A DNA stretch of 64,000 nt from NCBI GenBank assembly GCA_963402885.1, contig OY727097.1, positions 14,136,001 through 14,200,000 on the forward strand, read 5' to 3'. The notes under the pieces are model-generated. The model made no database searches and was not told where the DNA came from. It was given only the letters and a program-made list of their open reading frames with translations. A program made the position numbers and the translations under genes. Within the stretch, counting starts at the first letter, position 1, and every line of letters starts with the position of its first letter. This DNA comes from Antedon bifida (lineage: Eukaryota > Echinodermata > Crinoidea > Comatulida > Antedonidae). Shown here piece after piece: positions 10,953-23,849 of the stretch.

Positions 10953-13352
10953 CTGCAAAACATAAAAGTAGTGATTACGATGGATATTAAAAATTGGTTG
11001 TAAAATATTTAATAAAAGGAATGCAAACATGTTGTGTAGAGTGTTAAGTGCATGCTATCAAAATAAACGTTTATATTTAAATCTAAAAAGTTTCCATAAT
11101 CATAGTTACCGTATCAAAATTTATTATCATTTTGGATACTTGTGGTACAGAACAGATCAACAATGTTCTCTCCTTCAGAAATGGTTTCAGATTTGTATAT
11201 AAATTTAAAGCATAGATGTTGTAAGAGAAAGAATGACGCTCAAAACGGCCACCACTACGACGACAATGTTTCTATTTAGTGTGCGCAATACTCGTATGGA
11301 AACCACATTTACTGTTGTAGCCTATGTTTGATTTCTTAGGAACTATTATAATTTTTTTAATTTAAATATTATACATTTGTAATATAAATGCTTGAAATAA
11401 ATAATTCTATTCTTCTGATTTATTTTTACAGAAACAGAGGAAATGTTCGTTAAGATAAATATCTGGTACTTGTATAGCAACATTTGTAGTAGCTAACAAA
11501 AAAAGTATACCTGTAGATACATGATGTGCAAACATTTTACATTAAACACAACCCTATACACTACACTCACGTATAGTTTCGTACATTTTTTAAGTTACTT
11601 TTCAAACTCACTTGACTTGTGCTGAATTATATGTTTCCTCAATCAACAGTTGACTGTTTTTGTACAGAACACCAGACACTATACATTATCATTTGTATAA
11701 GCGATAACAAGTACATTCTAAAAAGTTGCTGCAACAAGCGTGATTTGTTATTTATTGTTTGCTTTAATCTTATCATAAGGTGATAGGAGCTACACCGATG
11801 TGAATTGCCATTTTAGGTGAGCAAAGTAAACCATTATACCGATTTGGTTAACGATGTCGAAGTACAATACAATTCATAATTGTGGAAATACATTTCTCCA
11901 CATCTAATTCACAGAATGCCAGTGACACCTAATTTCAATAGTGTTCTTCTTTGATTGCAGGATAATGCACCATCTATTCATTTTTTTATTTATATGGTAT
12001 AAAAATAGCAATCAGCAGCAGCTTATGTTGAAATTGATTGCTTTACATTATTTATTAACTTAAAAAATATATATAAATACAAGTAAAAAGCATTATTCAC
12101 TTTGAAAAGAGGGATATTAAATGACATTATTTAATTAAATTTAAAAACCTGTTATTATGCAACAACAAGTGCTACATTATCTATAAAAATCTATTTTTTC
12201 AAACTATTTTACATTCCTACATCAAGTTGATGCGTAAATATGTTTAAATATTTATGTGATCAATTTTCAATTTACGTAATTATATAGGCCTGCATATAAA
12301 TACATTTATAGAGCAAAAATATAAACAAAATGTACAGGAAGTTTATTACTGCCAATAATAAAAGCAAGAATACTTGAACTGAAATAGGAAGAATGTTCAT
12401 GAGTTGAAAGTTTGACAGTATAACGAGGCGGAGCCGAGTGCAGAAAAGAAGTCACTTGTATGGACTTCTAACGACTATTCCCTCCGTTCAGCTAATATAA
12501 AATATTCATTGTTAGGTTCAATGTTAGTTTTACAATGTACGATTGCATAAATAAAAATAAAAACAAACTATTATTTCATTTATTTTTTTTAAATATATTT
12601 TAATAAATACATGTTAAAAGAAAGAAATTGATTCTAAAATTTAAATTGTCATTTCCATTGTACACATAATACACATTCCATAGTTGATTTTTACTTTTTA
12701 CATCAATATGTTTGTTTTTCTTTGGCATATTATTTTGCACAGAGGCGTCCAATAAGGTAAACTTTAGCTACAGAAATAAATTACAATATTTCACAAAACA
12801 TTAAGCAAATTATGACTAAAAGTAAGCCCAGATGGTTAAAAGAATATTGTATTTTCATACGAACAAATCTAAATTGTACGTTAAAGAGTTGCTGTTAAGC
12901 CAATCATGGTTCAAATTTATTAGTTGTAGTACTATTAACTCAGTCGTTCCAATTTTCCTACCAGGCTTTATACCGAAAGCAGAGTGACGGACATAGATTC
13001 TTAAGACGAAATAGAAAATCATCTTTTAATCTTCCAACGATAAAATGTTTCTGTTGTTGTACACAGACGATCAAACGCTTTGATTTAATTATTTGTAATA
13101 TGATAAAAAGAGGACAGTTTGTATTGATAATAAGTATACAATTTTTCTCAACACTGTGATTAATTATGGATTGATCCATTTAGTATAGTAGTAGGCCTAC
13201 GGCAGATCTTCCTCTTTTGAAACGGTTTTCTGTATTCTAGAATTAAAATTAACATGTTTTGGCTTTTCAATAAAAGACTTAGCTAAGCCTACATCCGATA
13301 GGTTCTGACATACACGACGGCGATAATATTAATATAGCGATAAATGAATCAT
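10953..13352. other. AT-rich region upstream of the second ankyrin gene
   Basis: No coding exon could be supported. The 5' untranslated exons and promoter of the gene starting at 10931 should lie here or farther right. A GC-richer patch occurs at 12420-12490 (GAGGCGGAGCCGAG). Confidence 0.35.
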
Positions 13353-14459
13353 TAGGTCCTTATACGATGACGTCACATACTGCCAGCACCCCATTGACTG
13401 ATTATTACGTAATGTAATTTTACCGTGCCTTTAGCAAACGGAAGTTAGGATACGGTAGCGTAGCTTTAGCCACGGCCTTTATCTAAAAAGGTATACAATA
13501 TTGTGTTCAACCCTGGAATTAATAATGGATCGATCCATTTAGTGGTCTTATAGCAGAATGAAACTAGAAAACTCAAGTCTTGAAATCGCAATAGGACCAT
13601 ATAGTATTTATTTTTACAATGTAGTTTGTGACCTTAAATTAGATTTTAAAAACGTAGGGAATGAGACTTTAAACATGTTTGATATGAATATACGTCAAAC
13701 AGTTATGTAAATGTTTAGTTTCAGTAGTAACCAGCTTCTTGTAATAATTTATTTTCATATTGTTGTCAATTGCATTCTTATAATACTATGTAAGTCTCCG
13801 ACTGATTTATGAAAATATTCTATTTCACTTCGAAATAGCAACATTTGCTTCAAAAACAGGCAGTAAGCGCCGTATATATTGTATGACTAATCATTTTGTA
13901 TAAATAATTCACAGTGCAGTAAAAAGCAAGGTTGTAATAGTTAAAATATGTCAACATTCAAAATTCAAACTTTGAAGCATTTGATATCTGTTGGTTAGGG
14001 TTACTTTTTGTGGAAAATGCATACTGATGCGGTGGAACGATATTATTATTGTAATAAACAGTCACACATTTTCATTCCGCATTTACTGACTAAATATATA
14101 AAACATGTAAACAGAGGGCGCTATCTCATTTGCAGCCAAGATTCTTATGTCTATTATGCAAAGTTGAAAAATAAATAACGTCAACGATGTTTGTCAAGAT
14201 CGTGCTGCACGAAAACTACTGTAGCCCCGAATAGAACGTTAAAATTCACGACGCACGCTTACGTTAGTGTTGTTACGAAAGTAGACATTTCCTTAATACC
14301 TTAATATCCTACGTCGACCAGATTTATAACCTATTTGGAGAATTGTCTCTGATAGGTTTTTCCTTTTTTCGAGCGGATTATATTATAATTTTAGCACACA
14401 ACGTATATACATAAACAAGTATCTAGTTTTCCTTATTTTTCTTTATTTAACTACTTTTT

Positions 14460-14850
14460 TTTATAGCGTCCCTAGTACGGATATTTATGATAGTGAATTG
14501 TCCTGCCTTGCTAAAACAATAACTTAAATTCACGTATTTGAAAAAATGACTATGCCTAGATTATGCATTCAATATTCGACAACAGTTTTTGATACAGCAA
14601 TTGGACGACAAAAAACAATCTGTTGTCGCCAACAGAGCTTATCATGGTTCACTTTATGAAGAATAACACTCATAATGTTAGTTTGCCAACGTTCTTTCTG
14701 TGCAACGCTAGATCATTGATAATGCATTCCATGAATTGTATTCTACTGACACAGAAGTATGATGTTATATCAGTTACAACAACGTGGTACAGACCAGATT
14801 TACCGTCTAACACAATGTCCTCTCGTGGATGGACATTAGATCTAGCCTAG
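14460..14850 (+). mobile_element. LINE endonuclease fragment, unit 1
   Basis: 14680-14850 encodes SLPTFFLCNARSL, KYDVISVTTTWYRPDLPSNT and SSRGWTLDLA. These match the start of the apurinic-type endonuclease of CR1/L2-like LINEs (NARSL...YDVIxVTETW). Unit copies at 18812-19190, 23682-23849 plus 26531-26755, and 36393-36740 carry the same piece with different lesions. Confidence 0.65.
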
Positions 14851-14978
14851 CGGAGTATGGTCGAAGCGGCCGCCAGTTTAATATCGTCATTTGTATGGAA
14901 CGCCATATACGCTTTAATCTTTGATTGTCGTTGTCTATGGCGAGTTGAGTTACAGCTAAAGGAGTATGCTCAAACCAA

Positions 14979-15126
14979 TAATAATTTACGTACGGTATTG
15001 CCGAATCTTTATATCTCGTTTATATACTATCGAATCTTTATACAGTATTGCATTAATAATTTACGTACGGTAGTCAAATCTGTATATCTCATTTACATAC
15101 TATCGAATCGTTTACAGTATTGCATT
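14979..15126 (+). repeat. 75-bp minisatellite, unit 1, left part
   Basis: About two monomers of the unit that starts AATAATTTACGTACGGTATT and ends TACAGTATTGCATT. The array is interrupted by the hAT-like element at 15127 and continues at 16633. Confidence 0.85.
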
Positions 15127-16632
15127 CAGGGCCGTAGCCAGGATCTGTCAAGGGGGGGTTCGGACACTAAGTATTTAGGACACTGAAACGCCACCTCTAA
15201 TTGGTCGGAAAAGACACTCTCATGCAGCATGCTACCAATGAGCAAAACGATCGTATTCGTACTTTTTTTCTCCTCCTCACACACGTGGACTATTTAATCG
15301 CCGATTGTTATGATCATTCACTCGGTATTTTGTTTTCAAGTTCAATATGAACTTTGTGTGAGAAGGCAAGTTCAATGCTTATTATAGCTCTACCTATATT
15401 TATTTACAGCAATTTGTTGAGGAAATTAAATATTAATCAATGTAAATAGATGATATTGATACAGATTCTATAATGTAAACTACAGTACATGTACATGATA
15501 CCATAGATATAATAGTGTAATATATTAATATATTACTAGTGTAATATATTAATATATTACTAGTGTAATATATTAATATTCACTATAATCCTCTATGATG
15601 ATAATACACGTACTATACTTCATAGCCACACATTGTTTATGTCCGTCGGAAGGCTATACCGTAAATCTTCTAATAGTAACCCACACTTTAATAGTAACCC
15701 TCCTTCTAATAGTAACCCACTTTATAAGTCAATCTATAATAATAATCCACTATTCTAATAGTAACCCACATGGGGTTAATATTAGAGTCACAAAAACTAT
15801 TGACAAAATTACATTATGAATTGAAGACTGGTCGTTTATGATGCAGCCGTATTTTGAAAATAAGGAGGTAATGCATGTTGATCTCGGGAGTGGGGAGGAT
15901 TGAGTGTTTTTGAGTTTATAAAATAAAGTTCAGTTCAAACAAATATTCGTACTGTTTTATTATTTTGCTATGATTTGCTGACCGGAATAGTTGAGGTGGG
16001 TTACTATTTTCAGGTGTCTAATTTAAGATGAGTAATAGTAACCCACTACTCTAATAGTAATCCCCCTTCTAATAGTTACCCACCCTTAAAAAACAATCAA
16101 AGAATAATAACCCAGGGTTACAATTAGAAGATTTACAGCATGCTGCTGACTGCCGTGATCTAAACAATAGGTACGCGTTTGTCTGGCGGTGTCCTTTGTA
16201 CGAATCGTTCGTGCACCAGCTCACTGTATCAGTACGATACACGCGTCAATATTATGTTACATCCAGGGATTTCAAGGTTCAGACCTGCGGCGTTTGCTTT
16301 CGTATTGTACGCGGCGTACAACTTCAACTCCAACTGAACCAGGATGGCAATTCATTTGCAACTCTTGGAAATTTACAGACACGTATCGCTCGACGTACGC
16401 TCATACAGCGAAGAATGTATCGAGTTATTCAAGAACGAGTTTACGAATTTTTCAATTTACGAATAACCTTTTGTACTGTGTGGGGCACATATTTAGAGGA
16501 TTCAGAGATGAGGTTGAGGTATTGGGCATGTCGGGGATGGGGGTTCGCAGTCGGTTAAGGGGGTTCGCTGTATAGGGGGGGGGGGGGGCGGGTTCGCCCG
16601 AACCATAAAAACCCCCCCTGGCTACGGGCCTG
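15127..16632. mobile_element. hAT-like DNA element with 5-bp target duplication
   Basis: Ends are CAGGGCCGTAGCCAGG and, inverted, CAGGCCCGTAGCCAGG. It is flanked by GCATT at 15122-15126 and 16633-16637. Other minisatellite monomers show the empty site (TATTGCATTAATAA), proving the insertion. The 5-bp duplication with CAGG termini fits the hAT5-type group. There is no transposase frame. It carries a nested element at 15661. Confidence 0.82.
15661..16136. mobile_element. Small DNA element with TAATAGTAACCCAC repeats
   Basis: 22-bp inverted ends begin GTAAATCTTCTAATAGTAAC (one mismatch between ends). Inside, CTAATAGTAACCCAC and close variants occur about five times near the left end and three or more times near the right end. 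The related hAT copy at 24.2 kb lacks it, giving an empty site (within GGCTATA...GCATGCTGACTGCC). Non-coding. Confidence 0.75.
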
Positions 16633-17075
16633 GCATTAATAATTTACGTACGGTATTGCCGAATATTTATATCTCCTTTACATACTATCGAATCTTTACA
16701 CAGTATTGTATTAATAATTTACATACAGTACTGTCGAATCTTTATATCTCATTTACATACTATCGAATCTTTATACAGTATTGCAATATTAATTTACGTA
16801 CGGTACTGTCGAATCTTTATATCTCATTTACATACTATCGAATCTGTATACAGTATTGCATTAATAATTTACGTACGGTATTGCCGAATCGTTCTCATGT
16901 ATAAATTATATTATCGAATCTTTATACAGTATTGCAATAATAATTTACGTACGGTATTGCCGAATCATTATATCTCATTTACATACTATCGAATCTTTAT
17001 ACAGTATTGCATTAATAATTAACGTACGGTATTGCCGAATATTTATATCTCATTTACATACTGTACTATCGAATC
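16633..17075 (+). repeat. 75-bp minisatellite, unit 1, right part
   Basis: About six monomers, some with GCCGAATCTTTATATCTCATT and some shortened. Each monomer has two CGAATCTTTATA half-repeats. It ends in the shared tail with AATAAAG near 17125. Confidence 0.85.
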
Positions 17076-19317
17076 TTTTTATTATTATAAGTGTTATTCC
17101 ATTGTAATACATTGTTTGTGTTTTCAATAAAGCAACGTGAGGGACGAATACGCTAGAGGAACGTGCACCTTCTACAGCACTATTCCTGGCCGGCCACTAG
17201 TCGAGTTTATTAGTATAAATTCGCGTAATCAATTAGTTTTGTATGCAACAGTAATGTACGAACATCGGACGCTAGCTATGCCTAGCCTGACGTTGTATAG
17301 TTGCTGCATTAATTGTATTTCTGTTTTCCAGAATCTGTAATACAAATTTGGGGAAACCCAGTATTTTCGCTGAAATAAATTCTTCTACTGTATATATTTT
17401 GGACTTCACGATCGATCGAAAGTAGGTGAATCACAGAAGAAAAACTAAAGAATCAATCCGCGCGTAATGCATGTTGGGATTTTTAGCGGGCCGCTAATAA
17501 TAATGATTAGAATCGACTTATTTTTCACATTTTTAACCGTTCACAGACGAAAATAGGACCATATAGTATTTATTTTAACAGTAGGTCGTGACCTTAATAA
17601 ATTAGATTTAAAAAACGTAGGGAATGGGACTTTAAACATTGTTCATATGAATGACTTCAAACAGTTATGTAAATGTTTAGTTTCAGTAGTAACCAGCTTC
17701 TTTTAAAAAGTAATAATTTATTTTCATATTTTTGTCAATTGCATTCTTATAATACTATGTAAGTCTCCGACTGATTTATGAAAATATTCTATTTCACTTT
17801 GAAATAGCAACATTTGCTTCTAAAACAGGAAGTAAGCGCCGTATATATTGTATGACTAATCATTTTGTATAGATAATTCACAGTACGGTAAAAAGCAAGG
17901 TTTAAACATTCAAAATGCACTGATTATCTTTAACCAAACTTTGAAGCATTTAATATCTGTTGGTTAGGGTCACTTTTGTGGGAAATGCATACTGATGCTA
18001 ATGGTGGAACGATATTATTATTGTTAAACCATAACTTATATCAGTAATAATAATGCAATGAAATATTTATAAAAAGGTATACATTTTTTTTCAACCCTCT
18101 GATTAATAATGGATCGCTCCATTTTGTGGTCTTATAGCAGAAACTAGTTTCTATAGTCCTGAGTGTTAACACTCGTTTTCCTTCTGTCTATGTGTCTGTT
18201 GTACTCAACTATGGTTGTGTTATACTTATAATTATTATATATTGCAAACTTACAAACTATTGCTACTGGACTTGAACACTGAACAAACTTTCCCGATAAA
18301 CTCTCAATTCAACCAATTCGTAGCTGTTTACAGTACCTACACTCCTTTGTCTGTTTTCCTATTAGTATTTATAATAACAATATGTATACTTGAATTTACA
18401 ACAATAATGGCACAAAAACCTTTCCACGGTATAATGAACCTTTTTATATAGATGCACAAGTCATTGTGTAGAATTTCAATTCATATTTACAGTCATTCAA
18501 TTCTATATAACCCCAGAAGTAGTCATGTATCAGATTATATAACCTGTACCCAATATAGTATACTCTTAGTGTGATCACTTCAAGAATCCTAACGCACTCA
18601 ATATGTAAATGAATTTTATATGGTTATATATATATATGTTTAAAGCCTGTATGCAGTTTAATAATATTTATGCTAAAAGGCCTCAATGTATGATATGTGA
18701 AATTAAAACTCAGAGGATATAGGAAAATAGGTAACAAAACATCACGATTGTGTAAATCTTTGTTGAATTCAAGTAATAAGACAGTAGGATATATTATGGC
18801 GTTTTTTTATAGCGTCCCTTTAAGTACAGATATTTATGTTAGTTTGTTATTGTCCTTCCTTGATACAACAATAACTTAAATTCACTTATTAAAAAAAAAT
18901 TAGTATGCCTAGAGTCAATTTTCGACAACAGTTTTTGATACAGCAATTGGACGACAACAAACAATATGTGGTAGCCAACAGATCATCATGGTTTACTTTA
19001 TGAAGAATAACACTCATAATGTTAGTTTGCCAACGTTCTTTCTGTGCAACGCTAGATCATTAATACATTCGATGAATTTTATTCTACTGACACAGAAGTA
19101 TGATGTTATATCAGTTACAACAACGTAGTACAGACCAGATTTACCGTCTGACACAATGTCCTCTCGTGGATTGACCTTAGGCCTAGCCTAGCGGAGTATG
19201 GTCGAAGCGGCCGCCAGTTTAATATTGTCATTTGTATGGAATGCCATGTGCGCTTTAATCTTTGATTTTCGTTGTCTATGGCGAGTTGAGTTACAGCTAA
19301 AGGAGTATGGTCAAACC

Positions 19318-19820
19318 AATAATAATTTACGTACGGTATTGCCGAATTTTTATATCTCGTTTACATACTATCGAATCTGTATAGTATTGCATTAATAATA
19401 ATAATTTACGTACGGTATTGCCGAATCTTTCTCATGTACATACTATCGAATCTTTAAACAGTATTGCATTAATAATTTACGTACGATACTGTCTAATCTT
19501 TATATCTCATTTACATACTATCGAATCTTTAAACACTATTACAATAGTAATTTACGTACGGTACTGTCGAATCTTTATATCTCATTTACATACTATCGAA
19601 TCTTTATACAGTATTATATTAATAATTTACGTACGGCATAGCCGAATCTGTCTCATGTACATTCTATCGAATCTTTAAACAGTATTGCAATAATAATTTA
19701 CGTACGGTATTGCCGAATCTTTATTTCTCATTTACATACTATCGAATCTTTATACAGTATTGCATTAATAATTTACGTACGGTATTGCCGAATATTTATA
19801 TCTCATTTACTGTACTATCG
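19318..19820 (+). repeat. 75-bp minisatellite, unit 2
   Basis: About six to seven monomers of the same family, including shortened variants with CTTTCTCATGTACATAC. Followed by the same AATAAAG tail near 19901. Confidence 0.85.
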
Positions 19821-22128
19821 AATCTTGGTTTTTATTATTATTAATAGGGTGTGTTATACATTAAGTGTTATTCTATTGTAATACATTGTTTGTGTTTTCA
19901 ATAAAGCAACGTGAGGGACGAATACGCCAGAAGAACGTGCACCTTCTGCAGCACTATTCCTGGCCGGCCACCAGTCGAGTTTATTAGTAGAAATTCGCGT
20001 AATCAATTAGTTTTGTATGCATAGCTGGTAAACAACAGTAATGTACGAACATCGGACGCTAGCTAATAAGCCTGACGTTGTATAGTTGCTGCATTAATTG
20101 TATTTCTGTTTTCCTGAATCCGTAATACAAATTTGGGGAAACCCGGTATTTTTGCTGAAATAAATTCTTCTACTTTATTTATTTTAGCCTTCACGATGGT
20201 AAATCACAGAAGAAAAACTAAAGAATCAATCCGCGCGCAATGCATGTTGGGATTTATAGCGGGCCGCTAATATGATTATAATCGACTTATTTTTCACATT
20301 TTTAACCGTTCAAAGACGAAAAAAGTTATCACAATAGGATCATATAGTATTTATTTTAACATTAAATGTAGGTTGTGACCTTAAATTAGATTTTAAAAAC
20401 GTAGGGAATGGGACTTTAATAATAATTATAAATAAACTTCAAACAGTTGTTATGTAAATGTTTAGTTTCAGTAGTAACCAGCTTCTTTTAAAATGTAATA
20501 ATTTATTTTCATATTTTTGTCAATTGCATTCTTATAATACTATGTAAGTCTTCTACTTTACAAATCTGATTTACGAAAATATTCTATTTCACTTTGAAAT
20601 AGCAACATTTGCTTCTAAAACAGGAAGAAGCGTCGTATATATTGTATGACTAATCATTTTGTATAAATAATTGACAGTACGGTGAAAGCAAGGTTTTAAT
20701 AGTCCAAATATGTCAACATTCAAAATTCAAACTTTGAAGCATTTGATATCTATTGGTTAGGGTCACTTTTTGAGGAAAATGCATACTGATGCTAATGGTG
20801 GAACGATATTATTATTGTAATAAACCCTAACTTATATCAGTAATAATAATACAATGAAATGTTTATAAAAAGGTATACACTTTTTTTTCCAACCCTCTGA
20901 TTAATAATGGATCGATCCATTTAGCAGTCTTATAGCAGAAACTAGTTTCTATAGTCCTGAGTGCTAACACTCGTTTCATTTGGCAATGCAATCTTTCAGT
21001 AAAATAAATAGATAGTACTTCTGTTTTCATTTACAGCTAGACCATATTAATTGTCTGTCTATGTGTCTGCTGTACCCAACTAGAGTGGTGTTATACTTAT
21101 AATTATTATATATTGCCAACTTACCAACTATTGCTACTGGACTTGAAAAATCTCTAAGAACTGAACAAACTTTCCCGATAAACTCTCAATTCAACCAATT
21201 CGTAGCTGTTTACAGTACCTGCACTCCTTTGTCTCTTTTCATATTAGTATTTATAATAACAATATGTATGCTTAAATTTAGCACAATAATGGCACAAAAA
21301 CCTTTCCACGGTATAATGAACCTTTTTATATAGATGCACAAGTCATTGTGCAGAATTTCAATTCATATTTAGAGTCATTCAATTCTATATAACCGCAGAA
21401 GTAGTAGTGTATCATATTATATAACTTGTACCAAGTATAGTATACTCTTAGTGTGATAAATTTGATAAAACCTAACGTACTCAATAGGTAAATGAATTGT
21501 ATATGTATAATATAAAATTAAAACTAAGAGGATATATAAAAATAGGTAACAAAACATCACGATTGTGTAAATCTTTGTTGAATTCAAGTATTAAGACAGT
21601 AGGATATACTATGGTTAAGTTTAGATTGGAAAGAAACTGTTGGAAAGAAAAGAGAACGCATGTATAATATATAATATATGTCATTAATTGACGCTATTTC
21701 AAGAAACACGAATAATAATACTATAGAACAACATGTTAACGTTATAAATAATCTAACAGTCACACATTTTTATTCCGCATTTACTGACTAAATAAAATTA
21801 TAAAACATGTAAACAGAGGGCGCTATCTCATTTGCAGTCAAGATTCTTATGTCTATTATGCAAAGTTGAAAAATAAATAACGTCAACGATGTTTGTCAAG
21901 ATCGTGCTGCACGAAAACTACTGTAGCCCCGAATAGAACGTTAAAATTCACGACGCACGCTTACGTTAGTGTTGTTACGAAAGTAGACATTTCCTTAATA
22001 CCTTAATATCCTACGTCGAACAGATTTAGAGAATTGTCTGTGATAGGTTTTTCCCTTTTTCGAGCGGATTATATTATAATTTTAGCACACAACGTATATA
22101 CATAAACAAGTATCTAGTTGTCCTTATT

Positions 22129-23652
22129 AGGTGATCATTTAGAATAAAATGATCACCTATTGTTATTGTATAAAATCTTTATTATTTTTTTTCATTTTAT
22201 TCTTTCTGTACACTTTTTGTGTAACAAATATCTCAAAAAGTTAAATGTCAATGATTACCAAAATTTCACAATGTCTTTCAAATACTTTAACTTAGCCATA
22301 ATAAGCTTTTCAGCGTGATCACTCATCCGTGACGTCATTTATACGCCATTTTGTGAAATCACATTATGAAACATATCTCCATAATTAATTATCACATAAT
22401 AATGAAATTCACTACACGTAAACTTCAGGTCAAGAGTAAAAATATTAGCAAATAAAAACTCACGCGCACGTAGGGTCATGCGCGTAAAATCGCGCGTTAA
22501 AAATGTTTAAAGTTCAAAATTACATTTTGATCAATTTAGAGCATGAATTAGGCCATTTGCGTGTTTTAAAGAATTACTACGCAAAAACACGTTTTTGCGC
22601 GTGCGTACATAGAAAGCGTAAACAATAAAAATTTTAAAAATTGCATTCTACTCATCTTCCTTGGTACATTCACCAAATTTGAGTCCATTTCGACTTAAAA
22701 TAGTGCTATACGAGCACGTTAAAAATGACAAAATGCGCACATTAATTGTACAAAAGTGCTAAAAATAGTAAAAAATAAGGCCTTTTTAAAATGAATATAA
22801 CTCTTCAGAATGGAAGATGACCCCCATTTTTTTAAACTTATTATGGAAGGTAATTAGTTGTAGATATAAATGTATATACACATTAGACGTACAAAATGGT
22901 ATGACGTCATCATTTGGCCACATGAATTTTAAAATAGGGTTTTTTCCCATTTTGTCATAGACCACCATATTCAACAGAGCGCGCAACTCGCTTATCTGTG
23001 CTCGATTTTTTTAAATTTTTAATATATTCTACCTCAACCAATTATGTTACTCATGAGTTGCCAATATTTACATTTTGATGACGTCATCACGTCTTAAAAT
23101 TTGAATAACGGTGGTTACGTAATTTCACCTACAACTTATAGTTGAATACCTTACAGCTCTTCTGAATTAAAGTTGACCTTGATGTTTATAACTTATTATG
23201 AGAGCTGGTGAAATGTAGATATGAATGCATATAAAAATTAAGCCTATCGAATGTATGAAGTTATCATATGGCCAGTTGAAGCTAAAAAGTAGTTTTTTCA
23301 TCTCTTTCGTCAAAGTTATACACATTTCAAAAAGCGCGCACCGCGCTTCTACGTGCCAAATTTTCTTCCAATTGTTATATTTTATTGCTCAATTCATTAT
23401 CTTTCGATATTGGTATCCACAAGTTTATTTTGATAATGTCATCAGTGCCAAAAACTTAGAACATGATGTGTGTCCGTAATTTCACCAATGCTACACTGTA
23501 TATAGATATACAGTATACTGTACATAATGTGATATGACATATAATAGGCACAACTAAGTACTATAAGCGTATAATAGGATGGCATACATCAACATTTTCC
23601 GATTGTATGTTAACGTACGTGCATGTTTAAAAAATATTAAAGAATTAAATTC
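22129..23652. mobile_element. 1.5-kb insertion of unknown class, present only in unit 3
   Basis: Units 1 and 5 read straight from CTAGTTTTCCTTATT into the LINE head, whereas unit 3 is interrupted here. The left end is a hairpin, AGGTGATCATTT with its inverse after five bases. The interior has two diverged modules about 360 bases apart (near 22860 and 23215), each with AGATATRAATGYATATA, a TCATNTGGCCA site and a GCGCGC patch. No coding sequence was recognised. The right border is approximate. Confidence 0.65.
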
Positions 23653-23849
23653 TAGTTTTTCTTTATTTAACTATTTTTTTTATAGCGTCCCTTTAAGTAC
23701 GGATATTTATGTTAGTGAATTGTCCTGTCTTGCTGCTAAAACAATAACTTAAATTCACGTATTTGAAAAAATGACTATTCCTAGATTATGCATTCAATAT
23801 TCGACAACAGTTTTTGATACAGCAATTGGACGACAAAAAACAATCTGTT

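Noticed and set aside
15661-16136. CRISPR-like array from evenly spaced TAATAGTAACCCAC
   Set aside because: Animal genome, spacers too short and irregular, no cas genes; the repeats belong to a DNA element with inverted ends.
14857-19395. Repeated frame MVEAAASLI...LKEY in several macro-repeat units
   Set aside because: Conserved only because the units are duplicates; no known domain, and it runs into the minisatellite.
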